A stretch of DNA of 20,884 nucleotides from JAKQHY01 sp034429475 (GTDB lineage: Bacteria; Chloroflexota; Anaerolineae; B4-G1; SLSP01): assembly GCA_034429475.1 (NCBI GenBank), contig DAOUGD010000234.1, positions 1-20,884 of the forward strand. Direction: 5' to 3'. Positions 13,929 through 20,884 of the stretch are shown one piece after another; the first letter of the stretch is position 1; every line of letters starts with the position of its first letter. The notes beneath the pieces are model-generated. The model did no database searches. It had not been told where the DNA came from and saw only the letters and a program-made list of their open reading frames with translations. The translations under genes were made by a program, and so were the position numbers.

Positions 13929-14993
13929 ATGTCTATAGTCAAATTCCTGGTGCGACGGTTGGCGTTTATGGCGATCACGTTTGTGGTGATCACGGCGGGG
14001 TTGTATGGGGTGATGATGTTGTCGCCAGCGGAGGCGCGGGCAACGTTGTATATGCCCAGGACCGATTCTGGGATTTCGTTTAATCAACTTCAACTCATCA
14101 TCGAGGAGTATGGCCTGAAAGCTCCCTACCCGGTGCAATACGTGCGTTGGCTGGGCAGTGTGCTGCGCGGGGATTGGGGTTGGAGTCCTACGCTACGCGA
14201 TGACGTGCTGAAGGCGCTGCTCCGCCGCACGCCGGTGACCGCAGAATTAATCCTCTGGTCGGTGCTGCTGTTCATCCCGTTGGGTATCTTCAGTGGGGCA
14301 GTGGCGGCGTGGCAACGTGGGCGCGCGGCGGATCATAGCTTTCGCCTGCTGGCCTTCATCGCCACCTCGATCCCGCCGTTTGTCCTGGGACTGATGCTGC
14401 TGGCGATCTTTTACGTGGGCCTGCGTTGGTTCCCGGTGGGACGGCTGACCGTATCCAGCGAATTGGCGGTGAAATCGGCGGCGTTTAAGACCTATACCGG
14501 CCTGGTAGTCGTGGATGGCCTGCTCAATGGACGCCCGGACATCACGATGGACGCGCTGCGCCATCTGGTATTGCCGGTCTTTACTTTGAGCCTGACGCAC
14601 TGGGCCACGTTGGGGCGGGTAACGCGGGCGGCGATGGCCGAGGAACTGCACAAGGACTACGTCACCACGGCGCGCGGCAAAGGGCTGTCGTGGCGCAAGA
14701 CGGTCTGGCGGCACGCGCTGCACAACGCCATGCTCCCCGCGCTGAATAGCAGCGCGCTCTCGGCGGCGGCGCTGGTGACGGGCGTGTTCGTGGTCGAAGT
14801 GATCTTCGGGCTGCCCGGCGTTTCTGGGTTGCTCAACGCAAGCCCGGGTAACATGCGGCTGTTCGTACCCGACGTCGCCGCAACGATGGGCTTTGCGGTG
14901 TACGGCGTACTCCTGGTACTGCCGTTGATGTTCATTCTGGACGTGCTTCAGGCCTTCATTGATCCCCGACTGCGCGAGGGGGCGGTGCTATGA
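13929..14993 (+). CDS. ABC transporter permease, DppB-like (peptide/oligosaccharide importer)
   Basis: The 354-aa inner-membrane permease has an N-terminal helix (residues 10-30) preceded by VKFLVRRL, about five more helices, and the binding-protein-dependent transport motif at about 236-259 (EELHKDYVTTARGKGLSWRK). The N-terminal domain with YGLKAPYPVQYVRWLGSVLRGDWGWS is typical of the DppB/OppB group, which imports peptides, nickel or oligosaccharides. The ATG is preceded by GGAGGAA; an upstream GTG at 13869 lies in repeat DNA and is rejected. Its ATGA stop-start overlap with the next gene shows a tight operon. No ATPase or binding protein is adjacent. Confidence 0.93.
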   Translation: MSIVKFLVRRLAFMAITFVVITAGLYGVMMLSPAEARATLYMPRTDSGISFNQLQLIIEEYGLKAPYPVQYVRWLGSVLRGDWGWSPTLRDDVLKALLRRTPVTAELILWSVLLFIPLGIFSGAVAAWQRGRAADHSFRLLAFIATSIPPFVLGLMLLAIFYVGLRWFPVGRLTVSSELAVKSAAFKTYTGLVVVDGLLNGRPDITMDALRHLVLPVFTLSLTHWATLGRVTRAAMAEELHKDYVTTARGKGLSWRKTVWRHALHNAMLPALNSSALSAAALVTGVFVVEVIFGLPGVSGLLNASPGNMRLFVPDVAATMGFAVYGVLLVLPLMFILDVLQAFIDPRLREGAVL

Positions 14994-16006
14994 GACGCCT
15001 CCGCCATTTCTTCACCGTGCGTTTGAATTGGGTGGCGTTGCTTATCGTCGGGTTCTTTTTCACGGTGGCCCTGGCCGCCCCCTGGATCGCGCCGCCGGAC
15101 GATCCGGCCCATCCGGCGCCGTACCGCTATCTGGAGGGGCAGACGCAGGTGGCGCCGCTGCCGCCCGGCCCCGGTTTGCCATTGGGGACAGTCGCGTATA
15201 TGATGGATAGTACGGGCGGGCGCGAGTTGTTGCACTTTGATATTTTCTATTCGTTGGTGTGGGGGACGCGCACCGTGCTGCGGTTCGGCCTGCTCACGGC
15301 GCTGGCGGCGGCCTGTCTGGGGATAACCCTCGGCGCGATTGGCGGGTACGTGGGCGGGGCGCTCAACTTCGCGTTGATGCGGATCACGGATGCGTTTCTG
15401 GCCTTTCCGGTGATCGCGGGGGTGTGGCTTTTTCGGACGGTGATGCAGACGGCAAACATGGAACTGGTGGATTATACCAATCTTACGCCCGTCTCCATAC
15501 CCTCCACCCCCTTTCAGCATCTGGTATTGACCCTGGGCATCGATCCGGTCATGTTGACGCTGATTCTGTTTTCCTGGATGGGCTACGCGCGCCTTATCAA
15601 CGCCAATCTCATCAGCCTGAAGGAGGCGGAATATGTACAGGCGGCCAAAGTGGCGGGACAGCGGCCCCTGCGCATCATCTTTCGTCACCTGCTGCCCAAT
15701 GCCATAGCGCCAATCATCGTGTTGCTGGCGCGCGATATTGGCGGAATGGTGGTAATGCAGGCCGCTTTCGCCTTTATTGGCGTCAGCGGCACGGTCAACA
15801 GCACCGCCATCCCGGAGTGGTCGCGTTTGTTGATGATGGGGCGGAACTGGATTATGGGAGCGGGCGGCAACCCCTTCCTTTACTGGTGGCTCTATCTTCC
15901 GGTAACGGCAGCGTTGATTGTGTTTGGCATCGGATGGAATCTGCTGGGAGATGGGCTGAATCTGACGCTCAATCCGCACGAAGTGGCGCGTAAGCGCTTT
16001 GGATAG
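14990..16006 (+). CDS. ABC transporter permease, DppC-like
   Basis: The 338-aa second permease of the same importer has an N-terminal helix (residues 15-35) and a long outer loop. About five helices follow, with the transport motif at about 209-235 (LKEAEYVQAAKVAGQRPLRI). The outer loop between the first two helices is long for the family. It overlaps the previous gene by ATGA, so translation is coupled. The missing ATPases and binding protein must be encoded elsewhere, or the pair is a remnant. Confidence 0.93.
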   Translation: MRRLRHFFTVRLNWVALLIVGFFFTVALAAPWIAPPDDPAHPAPYRYLEGQTQVAPLPPGPGLPLGTVAYMMDSTGGRELLHFDIFYSLVWGTRTVLRFGLLTALAAACLGITLGAIGGYVGGALNFALMRITDAFLAFPVIAGVWLFRTVMQTANMELVDYTNLTPVSIPSTPFQHLVLTLGIDPVMLTLILFSWMGYARLINANLISLKEAEYVQAAKVAGQRPLRIIFRHLLPNAIAPIIVLLARDIGGMVVMQAAFAFIGVSGTVNSTAIPEWSRLLMMGRNWIMGAGGNPFLYWWLYLPVTAALIVFGIGWNLLGDGLNLTLNPHEVARKRFG

Positions 16007-16043
16007 TATGATGACCCAGTCGTTACGGGGTTAGCCGAATTTT

Positions 16044-16110
16044 ACCGCCGAGAACGCTGAGGGCGCTGCGGTTTCTAGCTTTTCTCTGCGTTCTCCGCGT
16101 ACTCTGCGGT
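16044..16110. repeat. Fold-back element of 9-bp units
   Basis: Left arm 16044-16070 is accgccgag, aacgctgag, ggcgctgcg. Right arm 16084-16110 is ctctgcgtt, ctccgcgta, ctctgcggt. The right arm is an imperfect reverse complement of the left over about 27 bp. The element lies between the permease pair and the lipoprotein gene and might act as a terminator-like hairpin or be a mobile repeat. Confidence 0.7.
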
Positions 16111-16181
16111 GAAAGAAAGTAGGTAGGATTTCAGGCATTGGGCCATTTCTTTTTTCACGTAGTAACACAGGAGGGTTTACA

Positions 16182-17321
16182 ATGAAAGGACAGCAAATTA
16201 GATGGATGTTGGCGGTGTCTTTGGCGGGGGTTTTGCTCATTCTGGGCGGGTGTTCGCTGACGCCGCAGATGACCTATCAGGGGCGCTTGACGGACGCCGG
16301 CGGGAGTCCTCTTAACGGCGCGCACCGGATGCAATTTCGATACTACCACGACGACAATACCGGCACGGCGGTTTACACTCAGACGAAAATCGTGCAGGTC
16401 ACGGAGGGGTTGTTTGATGTGGTCATTGGGCCAGATGCGGCGGGAAGTGGGCTTTCGGCGGAAGAACTGAGCCAGCCGCTTTGGGTCGAGGTTGAGGTGG
16501 CTAACGGGGTCTATACCGAAACACTCTCGCCGCGGCAAAAGCTCTATGGCGCTCCCTATGCGTTTACTCTGATGCAGGGGGCGGTGATCTCCGGCAGTCT
16601 GGATTCCACACTTTATGGCACCCAAGGCGTCGAGGCGGTTCTGACGGTGGGGAACGGTTTTGAAACCAGCGGCAGCAACCAATCTTTGCCCGCGCTGCGG
16701 GTGGAAGGCGAAAAGGGACTGGAGTTGTCGGGCTTTCCCGGTGCAATGGCGGGATCGGGGATCGCCGGCACCATCTACTCGGACCTCTCCGACCCGGGCA
16801 GTGACTTGATCATGAACAGTCGAGATTCTGTTTACCTCTATTTGGATGCAATAAGTGATGATAGCACCGCAATCTTTGGGGTGACTGCGGGAAATGGTCA
16901 GTATATATGTAATATGAATGAGGATGGCGATTTGGACTGTAGAGGTACTATTACGGGGGCTACACTCCGCACCGCCGCCGAGGTAGACGGCGACACCCGC
17001 GCGCTCTACGGCGTGCAAAGCCCGCAGGCCTGGCTGGAGGATTTCGGGACGGCGCAACTCCGCGATGGAACCGCGTTCGTCAAACTCGAAGCGTTGTTCG
17101 CCAAAGCGATTCAGGCGGATAGCAGCTACCACGTCTTCCTGACCCCGCTGGGCGAGACGCAGGGTCTCTACGTGGCGAAGAAAACCCCCACCGGCTTTGA
17201 AGTGCGCGAGCAGGGCGGCGGGACCTCGGACATCGCCTTTGACTACCGGATCGTGGCGCAGCCCGCCGGCGACACGGGCGCGCGGATGCCGTTGGTCGGA
17301 TCATCCACCCAGACGCCGTAG
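16182..17321 (+). CDS. Secreted lipoprotein, unknown function
   Basis: The 379-aa protein has a lipoprotein signal: Lys2 and Arg7, a hydrophobic core, and the lipobox LGGC with Cys24. Next comes QMTYQGRLTDAGGSPLNG and a strand-rich domain (residues 30-130), a pattern I have seen in Chloroflexota surface proteins. The middle is Gly/Ser rich. The C-terminal part (from about 245) has LEDFGTAQLRDGTAFVKLEA and YHVFLTPLGETQGLYVAKKT, a recurring domain of unknown role. Likely surface-bound, perhaps with the small secreted protein that follows 10 bp after. The ATG has AGGAGGG upstream. Confidence 0.85.
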   Translation: MKGQQIRWMLAVSLAGVLLILGGCSLTPQMTYQGRLTDAGGSPLNGAHRMQFRYYHDDNTGTAVYTQTKIVQVTEGLFDVVIGPDAAGSGLSAEELSQPLWVEVEVANGVYTETLSPRQKLYGAPYAFTLMQGAVISGSLDSTLYGTQGVEAVLTVGNGFETSGSNQSLPALRVEGEKGLELSGFPGAMAGSGIAGTIYSDLSDPGSDLIMNSRDSVYLYLDAISDDSTAIFGVTAGNGQYICNMNEDGDLDCRGTITGATLRTAAEVDGDTRALYGVQSPQAWLEDFGTAQLRDGTAFVKLEALFAKAIQADSSYHVFLTPLGETQGLYVAKKTPTGFEVREQGGGTSDIAFDYRIVAQPAGDTGARMPLVGSSTQTP

Positions 17322-17331
17322 GGAGGCAGCC

Positions 17332-17679
17332 ATGAAAGACCGTCGTTTCTTGTTGGCGTTGGGCCTGGGGGTGACCTTGTTGAGCCTGTTCGGGCTGAGT
17401 TATGCCGGACAACAATCCGCGCTTAATGCGCAGGCGGCGGCGTTGCCCGCAAACTCCGCGGCGCCGGCCATGGAATCGGCGCACTTCGGCCTCGATTGGG
17501 ACGTGGTCGGCGCGGGGGGCAGCGAGATTGCCTCGACGCACTTCCGGGTGGCCTCGACGATAGGGCAGCCGGCGACCGGCAATCTCAGCAGCGCGCACTT
17601 TGCCGCGCACACCGGCTACTGGCAAACCCTGAGTACGACTCACCGGGTTTACCTGCCCCTGGTGATGCGCGACGCATAA
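17332..17679 (+). CDS. Small secreted protein with C-terminal VYLPLVMR motif
   Basis: The 115-aa protein has a signal peptide (residues 1-25: KDRR, then a hydrophobic core, SYAG). The middle has two similar pieces, SAHFGLDWDVVGAGGSEIAS and SAHFAAHTGYWQ, which look like short repeats. The C-terminus reads HRVYLPLVMRDA. An ending of the YLPLV type recurs in secreted Chloroflexota proteins, and I infer that it may be a surface-targeting or anchoring tag; this is not established. ATG 17332 has GGGAGGC upstream; the longer frame from 17197 overlaps the lipoprotein gene and lacks a signal, so it is rejected. It probably shares a transcript with the lipoprotein. Confidence 0.83.
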   Translation: MKDRRFLLALGLGVTLLSLFGLSYAGQQSALNAQAAALPANSAAPAMESAHFGLDWDVVGAGGSEIASTHFRVASTIGQPATGNLSSAHFAAHTGYWQTLSTTHRVYLPLVMRDA

Positions 17680-17717
17680 AGAGTCTGCACTACAAAGGAT
17701 GTCATTAGCATCTCTGA

Positions 17718-17747
17718 ACGCCCCAGCCCCTTGCTGGGGCGTTTCTT
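17718..17747 (+). terminator. Rho-independent terminator
   Basis: A perfect 10-bp stem, ACGCCCCAGC (17718-17727) with GCTGGGGCGT (17733-17742), a 5-base loop and then tttctt. It lies about 40 bp after the small secreted protein gene and closes the lipoprotein transcript. Confidence 0.85.
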
Positions 17748-17824
17748 GTGGCGCAAATCGCAAGTTCACCCAATGGGTGTAGAATACGGGATATGAAAGT
17801 TGCGTATTTCGTGGTGCGTGAGAC

Positions 17825-17856
17825 TTGACGCAGTGCGCGGTACGCAATTTTTTACT
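17825..17856 (+). promoter_or_regulatory. Possible promoter of the ThuA-like gene
   Basis: TTGACG at 17825-17830 is a good -35 box. A T-rich stretch with tttttt and ttttac about 17-20 bp on is the only -10 candidate and is weak. Position, after a terminator and 30-60 bp before the ThuA-like gene, is right for a promoter. Confidence 0.35.
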
Positions 17857-17886
17857 CTCAATTCGACTGAAGGAGCATACATAACG

Positions 17887-18537
17887 ATGGCAGACAAGAA
17901 GCAGGCAATCATGGTGTGGGGCGGCTGGATGGGACACGAGCCGGATCAGTGTGTGGCGATTTTCGCGCCGTACCTGGAATCGCAGGGGTACGCCGTCGAA
18001 GTGTTCGACACACTCGACGTGTACCTGAACACCGAGAAGATGATGGGGCTGGATTTGATCGTGCCGGTGTGGACGATGGGCACGATCACGCGCGAACAGG
18101 AGCAAGGGCTGCTGAACGCGGTCAAGAGCGGGGTGGGGATCGCCGGCTGGCACGGCGGCATGGGCGACTCGTTCCGCAACAACGTGGACTACCAGTTCAT
18201 GGTCGGCGGGCAATGGGTGGCGCATCCCGGCGGCGTGATTGATTATCGTGTGACCATTATCAGCGACGACCCCATTGTGGCGGGCCTGAATGACTTCGAT
18301 ATGCACTCCGAGCAATACTACATGCACGTAGACCCCTCCAACGAAGTCCTGGCGACTACAACCTTCAACGGCGATCACGCCTACTGGATTGACGGCGTCG
18401 TCATGCCTGTCGCCTGGAAGCGGAAGTACGGCGAGGCGCGCGTCTTCTACACCTCGTTGGGCCACGTCGCAAAGGACTTTGAGGTCCCCGAAGCGTTGGA
18501 GATCGTCAAGCGCGGGATGCTCTGGGCGAGTAAGTAG
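17887..18537 (+). CDS. ThuA-like domain protein
   Basis: The 216-aa protein is of the ThuA group, which has a glutamine-amidotransferase-like fold without the usual Cys and is tied to trehalose and other sugar use. Seen: an N-terminal strand IMVWGGWMGHEP, VEVFDTLDVYL, LIVPVWTMGTIT, then GVGIAGWHGGMGDSFRNN (conserved WHGG) and HSEQYYMHVDPS, ending with VFYTSLGHVAKDFEVPE. No signal peptide, so cytoplasmic. ATG 17887 was chosen over 17800 because the domain begins there and AAGGAG (17870-17875) precedes it. The oxidoreductase gene starts 31 bp downstream; ThuA and Gfo/Idh genes are often paired. Confidence 0.9.
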   Translation: MADKKQAIMVWGGWMGHEPDQCVAIFAPYLESQGYAVEVFDTLDVYLNTEKMMGLDLIVPVWTMGTITREQEQGLLNAVKSGVGIAGWHGGMGDSFRNNVDYQFMVGGQWVAHPGGVIDYRVTIISDDPIVAGLNDFDMHSEQYYMHVDPSNEVLATTTFNGDHAYWIDGVVMPVAWKRKYGEARVFYTSLGHVAKDFEVPEALEIVKRGMLWASK

Positions 18538-18540
18538 CGA

Positions 18541-18561
18541 GTTAGGAGTTAGGAGTTAGGA
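18541..18561. repeat. gttagga heptamer x3 that makes a Shine-Dalgarno site
   Basis: Three perfect gttagga units lie between the ThuA-like and oxidoreductase genes. The end of the last unit with the next two bases gives AGGAGG (18558-18563), five bases before the oxidoreductase ATG at 18569. So the repeat is part of the ribosome binding site. Confidence 0.88.
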
Positions 18562-18568
18562 GGATCTG

Positions 18569-19675
18569 ATGACTACGAAGACTAAAATTGGCGTGATCGG
18601 GTGCGGCAATATCAGCGGTATTTATCTCAAAGCAGATAAAGTCTTTGAGATTTTAGAGACGGTGGCGTGCGCGGACATTGTGATGGAGAAAGCGCAGGCG
18701 CAGGCGGCGCAGTACGCCATCCCCCGCGCGTGTACGGTGGAAGAATTGCTGGCCGACCCGGAGATCGAGATCGTCGTCAACCTGACGATCCCGCAGGCGC
18801 ACTACGAGGTGGCGCTGGCGGCGGTGCAGGCCGGGAAATCCGTCCACAGCGAGAAGCCGCTCACGGTAAAACGTGAGGAGGGCAAGGCGCTGCTTGAGGC
18901 GGCGCAGGCCAAAGGCGTGCGCGTCGGCGGCGCGCCGGACACGTTCCTCGGCGGCGGCATCCAGACGTGCCGCAAGCTCATTGACGACGGCTGGATCGGC
19001 CAGCCGATTGCGGCGACGGCGTTCATGCTCTGTCACGGCCACGAAAGCTGGCACCCCGCCCCGGAGTTCTACTACAAAGTCGGCGGTGGGCCGATGTTCG
19101 ATATGGGGCCGTACTACCTCACCGCGCTGGTCGCTCTGATGGGGCCGGTGAAGGCCGTCAGCGGCGCCACCCGCATCACCTTCCCGACGCGCACCATCAC
19201 CAGCCAACCGCTCTACGGCAAAGTGGTGGACGTGGAAGTCCCCACGCACATCGTCGGCGTGCTTGACTTTGCCAGCGGCGCGGTCGGCACCCTCGTCACC
19301 AGCTTCGACGTGTGGGCGGCGGAAGTGCCGCGCATCGAAATCTACGGCACGGAGGGCACGCTCAGCGTCCCCGACCCCAACACCTTCGGCGGGCCGGTGC
19401 GCGTGCGGCGGATGGGAGCGTCGGAGTGGAGCGCGATCCCGCTCACGCACGGCTACGCGGAAAACAGCCGGGGCATCGGCGTGGCGGACATGGCCTACGC
19501 CCTGCGCTCCGGGCGTCCACACCGCGCGAGCGGCGCACTGGCCTACCACGTCCTCGACATCATGCACGCCATCCACGACGCCGCTAACGCGGGCCAGCGG
19601 GTGACGCTCGAAAGCACCTGTGAGCGTCCTGCCGCGCTGCCGGTAGGGTTGCGGCATGGGACGTTGGATAGATAG
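18569..19675 (+). CDS. Gfo/Idh/MocA family oxidoreductase
   Basis: The 368-aa NAD(P)-dependent dehydrogenase acts on sugars or polyols. The N-terminal Rossmann motif is GVIGCGNISG (residues 8-17), and the EKP motif is at 95-97 in HSEKPLTV. The C-terminal domain has VGGGPMFDMGPYYLTALVAL, where the D..P/H type motif is typical, and VPRIEIYGTEGTLSVPDPN. Substrate unknown. The ATG has a perfect AGGAGG from the repeat. It forms a likely operon with the ThuA-like gene. The hairpin at 19684-19726 could end it. Confidence 0.93.
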   Translation: MTTKTKIGVIGCGNISGIYLKADKVFEILETVACADIVMEKAQAQAAQYAIPRACTVEELLADPEIEIVVNLTIPQAHYEVALAAVQAGKSVHSEKPLTVKREEGKALLEAAQAKGVRVGGAPDTFLGGGIQTCRKLIDDGWIGQPIAATAFMLCHGHESWHPAPEFYYKVGGGPMFDMGPYYLTALVALMGPVKAVSGATRITFPTRTITSQPLYGKVVDVEVPTHIVGVLDFASGAVGTLVTSFDVWAAEVPRIEIYGTEGTLSVPDPNTFGGPVRVRRMGASEWSAIPLTHGYAENSRGIGVADMAYALRSGRPHRASGALAYHVLDIMHAIHDAANAGQRVTLESTCERPAALPVGLRHGTLDR

Positions 19676-19683
19676 GTAGCGTA

Positions 19684-19726
19684 GTGGTTTTTCGTTTTCG
19701 AGTGCAATTCGAAAACGAAAAACCAC
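19684..19726. repeat. Perfect 18-bp inverted repeat
   Basis: Bases 19684-19701 and 19709-19726 are exact reverse complements around a 7-base loop. The stem begins gtgg and has T-rich then A-rich arms. There is no T-run after it, so it is not a standard terminator, although its own T-rich arm could act so on the minus strand. It lies between the oxidoreductase and binding-protein genes. Confidence 0.85.
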
Positions 19727-19776
19727 CCTCTCTTGGTACAGGCCGGGTTCTTGTGAAGGTCGGGAGGTAAAGCAGT

Positions 19777-20778
19777 ATGGCGAATACCCCATGCTCTCAA
19801 GATAGTATCCACAAGGGGGGGACGATTTTTATCTTGGGCATCGTGTTCAGCCTATTGTTGGCGGCTTGTGGCGGCGCGCCGCAGCCTAAAACTTACACTC
19901 TGGGCGTGATTAATCCTTCCCTCCATCAAGAAGGGACTGTGGAGGGTTTCAAGGAAGGTATGACCAAGTTAGGCTACATTGAAGGTAAAAACATTATCTA
20001 TCTCTATGAAGGCCCCACCGATATGGATAAACTTGATTCGGTGGCGCAAGGTCTGGTGGCGGCGGATGTTGACTTAATTCTATCCATCACTACCTCCGCT
20101 GCCCAGGCGGCGCAGAAAGCCACGGCCGGCACCGATATACCGGTGGTTTTTATACCTGTAACCGACCCGGTGGGCGCCGGTTTGGTGGATAGTCTCAGGC
20201 AGCCTGGTGGAAATATTACCGGCGTCACTTTTGGCGTCCAAGAGGGACGGCGTCTGGAATGGCTAATACAAGTCGTGCCCACCATTGAACACATCTATGT
20301 GCCTTATAATCCCGAAGATCGCGGCACTGTACTGGCCCTGGAGACGGTGCGCAATGCGGCTACGATGCTGGGGGTTGAACTGATCCCGTGTGAGGTCAGC
20401 ACTGCTGAAGAAGTCGCGGCGGCTTTTGAGAATATCCCTGAGGATGCCGATGCCATCTTTTTTTTACCGGATAGGTTGCTCAATGAGCGCATAGGGGATT
20501 GGCTGGAGATAGCTATCGAACTCAAATTGCCTACCTCAGGACCGAATCCAATGGCCGTGGCGGACGGTCATTTGACGGCCTATGGCATTGATCTTGTTGC
20601 TTCCGCCAGGCAAGAAGCGGCGCGTCTTGCTGACCAAATCCTCCAGGGGATCAAACCGGCCGACTTACCGGTAGAAACGGCCGAGTTTTTTACGGCGATC
20701 AATTTAAATACTGCTAAAACCATAGATCTTGACATATCAGATGAAATTCTGCTCCAGGCAGACATTATCATTCGCTAA
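19777..20778 (+). CDS. ABC transporter substrate-binding lipoprotein (ABC_sub_bind/TrpX-like)
   Basis: The 333-aa extracellular binding protein of an importer has a signal with hydrophobic core FILGIVFSLLLAAC and a lipobox Cys31. After it, YTLGVINPSLHQEGTVEGFKEGMTKLGYIEGKNI is the typical first strand and helix of the family. TDIPVVFIPVTDPVGAGLVDS and RQPGGNITGVTFG follow, a hallmark of ABC_sub_bind proteins. Family members bind aromatic amino acids or unknown ligands. The ATG has GGGAGGT upstream. Permease and ATPase genes are expected downstream but the window ends. Confidence 0.92.
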   Translation: MANTPCSQDSIHKGGTIFILGIVFSLLLAACGGAPQPKTYTLGVINPSLHQEGTVEGFKEGMTKLGYIEGKNIIYLYEGPTDMDKLDSVAQGLVAADVDLILSITTSAAQAAQKATAGTDIPVVFIPVTDPVGAGLVDSLRQPGGNITGVTFGVQEGRRLEWLIQVVPTIEHIYVPYNPEDRGTVLALETVRNAATMLGVELIPCEVSTAEEVAAAFENIPEDADAIFFLPDRLLNERIGDWLEIAIELKLPTSGPNPMAVADGHLTAYGIDLVASARQEAARLADQILQGIKPADLPVETAEFFTAINLNTAKTIDLDISDEILLQADIIIR

Positions 20779-20827
20779 AAACCTGCCCGAAAATGATAGT
20801 GATGCTGAAGCGCTGCGCTGAGTCTTG

Positions 20828-20884
20828 CGGCTAAAGCCGTTTTTAAGAAGGTGTTTTTTCGTTGGCGGGCGCAGTCCGCCAACG
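20828..20884. terminator. Short hairpin with T-run and a second inverted repeat
   Basis: CGGC (20828-20831) pairs with GCCG (20836-20839), followed by TTTTT, a weak terminator form. Then CGTTGGCGG (20860-20868) pairs exactly with 20876-20884 at the window edge. They follow the binding-protein gene. If they terminate, downstream transporter genes would need a separate promoter. Confidence 0.45.

Noticed and set aside
17197..17331. Longer form of the small secreted protein
   Set aside because: It overlaps the lipoprotein gene for over 120 bases, and the added residues are Arg/Pro rich without a signal. The signal peptide begins at 17332.

Overview
The window looks like a chromosomal segment of a GC-rich Chloroflexota bacterium (Anaerolineae or a related class). 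This is an inference. It rests on the GC-rich core genes, the lipoprotein with an MTYQGRLTDAGG start, the small secreted protein ending in VYLPLVMRDA, and the many 7-bp tandem repeats at gene borders. No rRNA, tRNA, CRISPR array, transposase or integrase was seen.

Layout. (1) 43-951 (-): ABC-2 type exporter ATPase, whose permease would lie off the left edge. (2) 1318-6775: a NarL/LuxR-type two-component pair, histidine kinase (1318-2556) and response regulator (6125-6775), split by about 3.5 kb of foreign-looking DNA. That DNA holds four unrelated, less GC-rich genes, all on the + strand: a nitrilase-family hydrolase, a DUF4279 protein, a membrane protein with a FAIM-like N-terminus, and a GIY-YIG nuclease-like protein. 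Each of the four is preceded by a copy of the 3' end of the kinase gene: first the kinase's own end, then fragments of about 244, 80 and 56 bp. All copies stop being alike at the same point, just after GTGAAAAT (RVKI). I read this as a cassette-like array built at the 3' end of the kinase gene, and it is the main candidate for an undescribed system here.

(3) 6794-9850: an NAD(P)-binding epimerase-like protein and a large membrane glycosyltransferase whose coding sequence contains two in-frame blocks of short tandem repeats. (4) 9840-12655: an AT-richer orphan gene, then a second two-component pair (OmpR-type regulator and membrane kinase). (5) 12645-13150: a four-helix-bundle (S23/IVP-like) gene bracketed by identical 16-bp repeats. 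(6) 13228-16006: a histidine phosphatase and two overlapping DppB/DppC-type permeases, with no binding protein or ATPase beside them. (7) 16182-17679: a lipoprotein and a small secreted protein, closed by a strong terminator. (8) 17887-19675: a ThuA-like protein and a Gfo/Idh/MocA oxidoreductase, probably an operon for sugar or polyol metabolism. (9) 19777-20778: a lipoprotein substrate-binding protein of the ABC_sub_bind (TrpX-like) family, probably the first gene of an importer continuing to the right.

A second theme is the set of heptamer arrays (gtctacc, gaattac, ccaaaat, cagtcct, tgaaacg, gtgctga/ggactga, gttagga) and a 16-mer array. They sit at gene ends, supply stop codons or a Shine-Dalgarno sequence, and in one case lie inside a gene. 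All homology statements are from reading the sequence; no database search was run.
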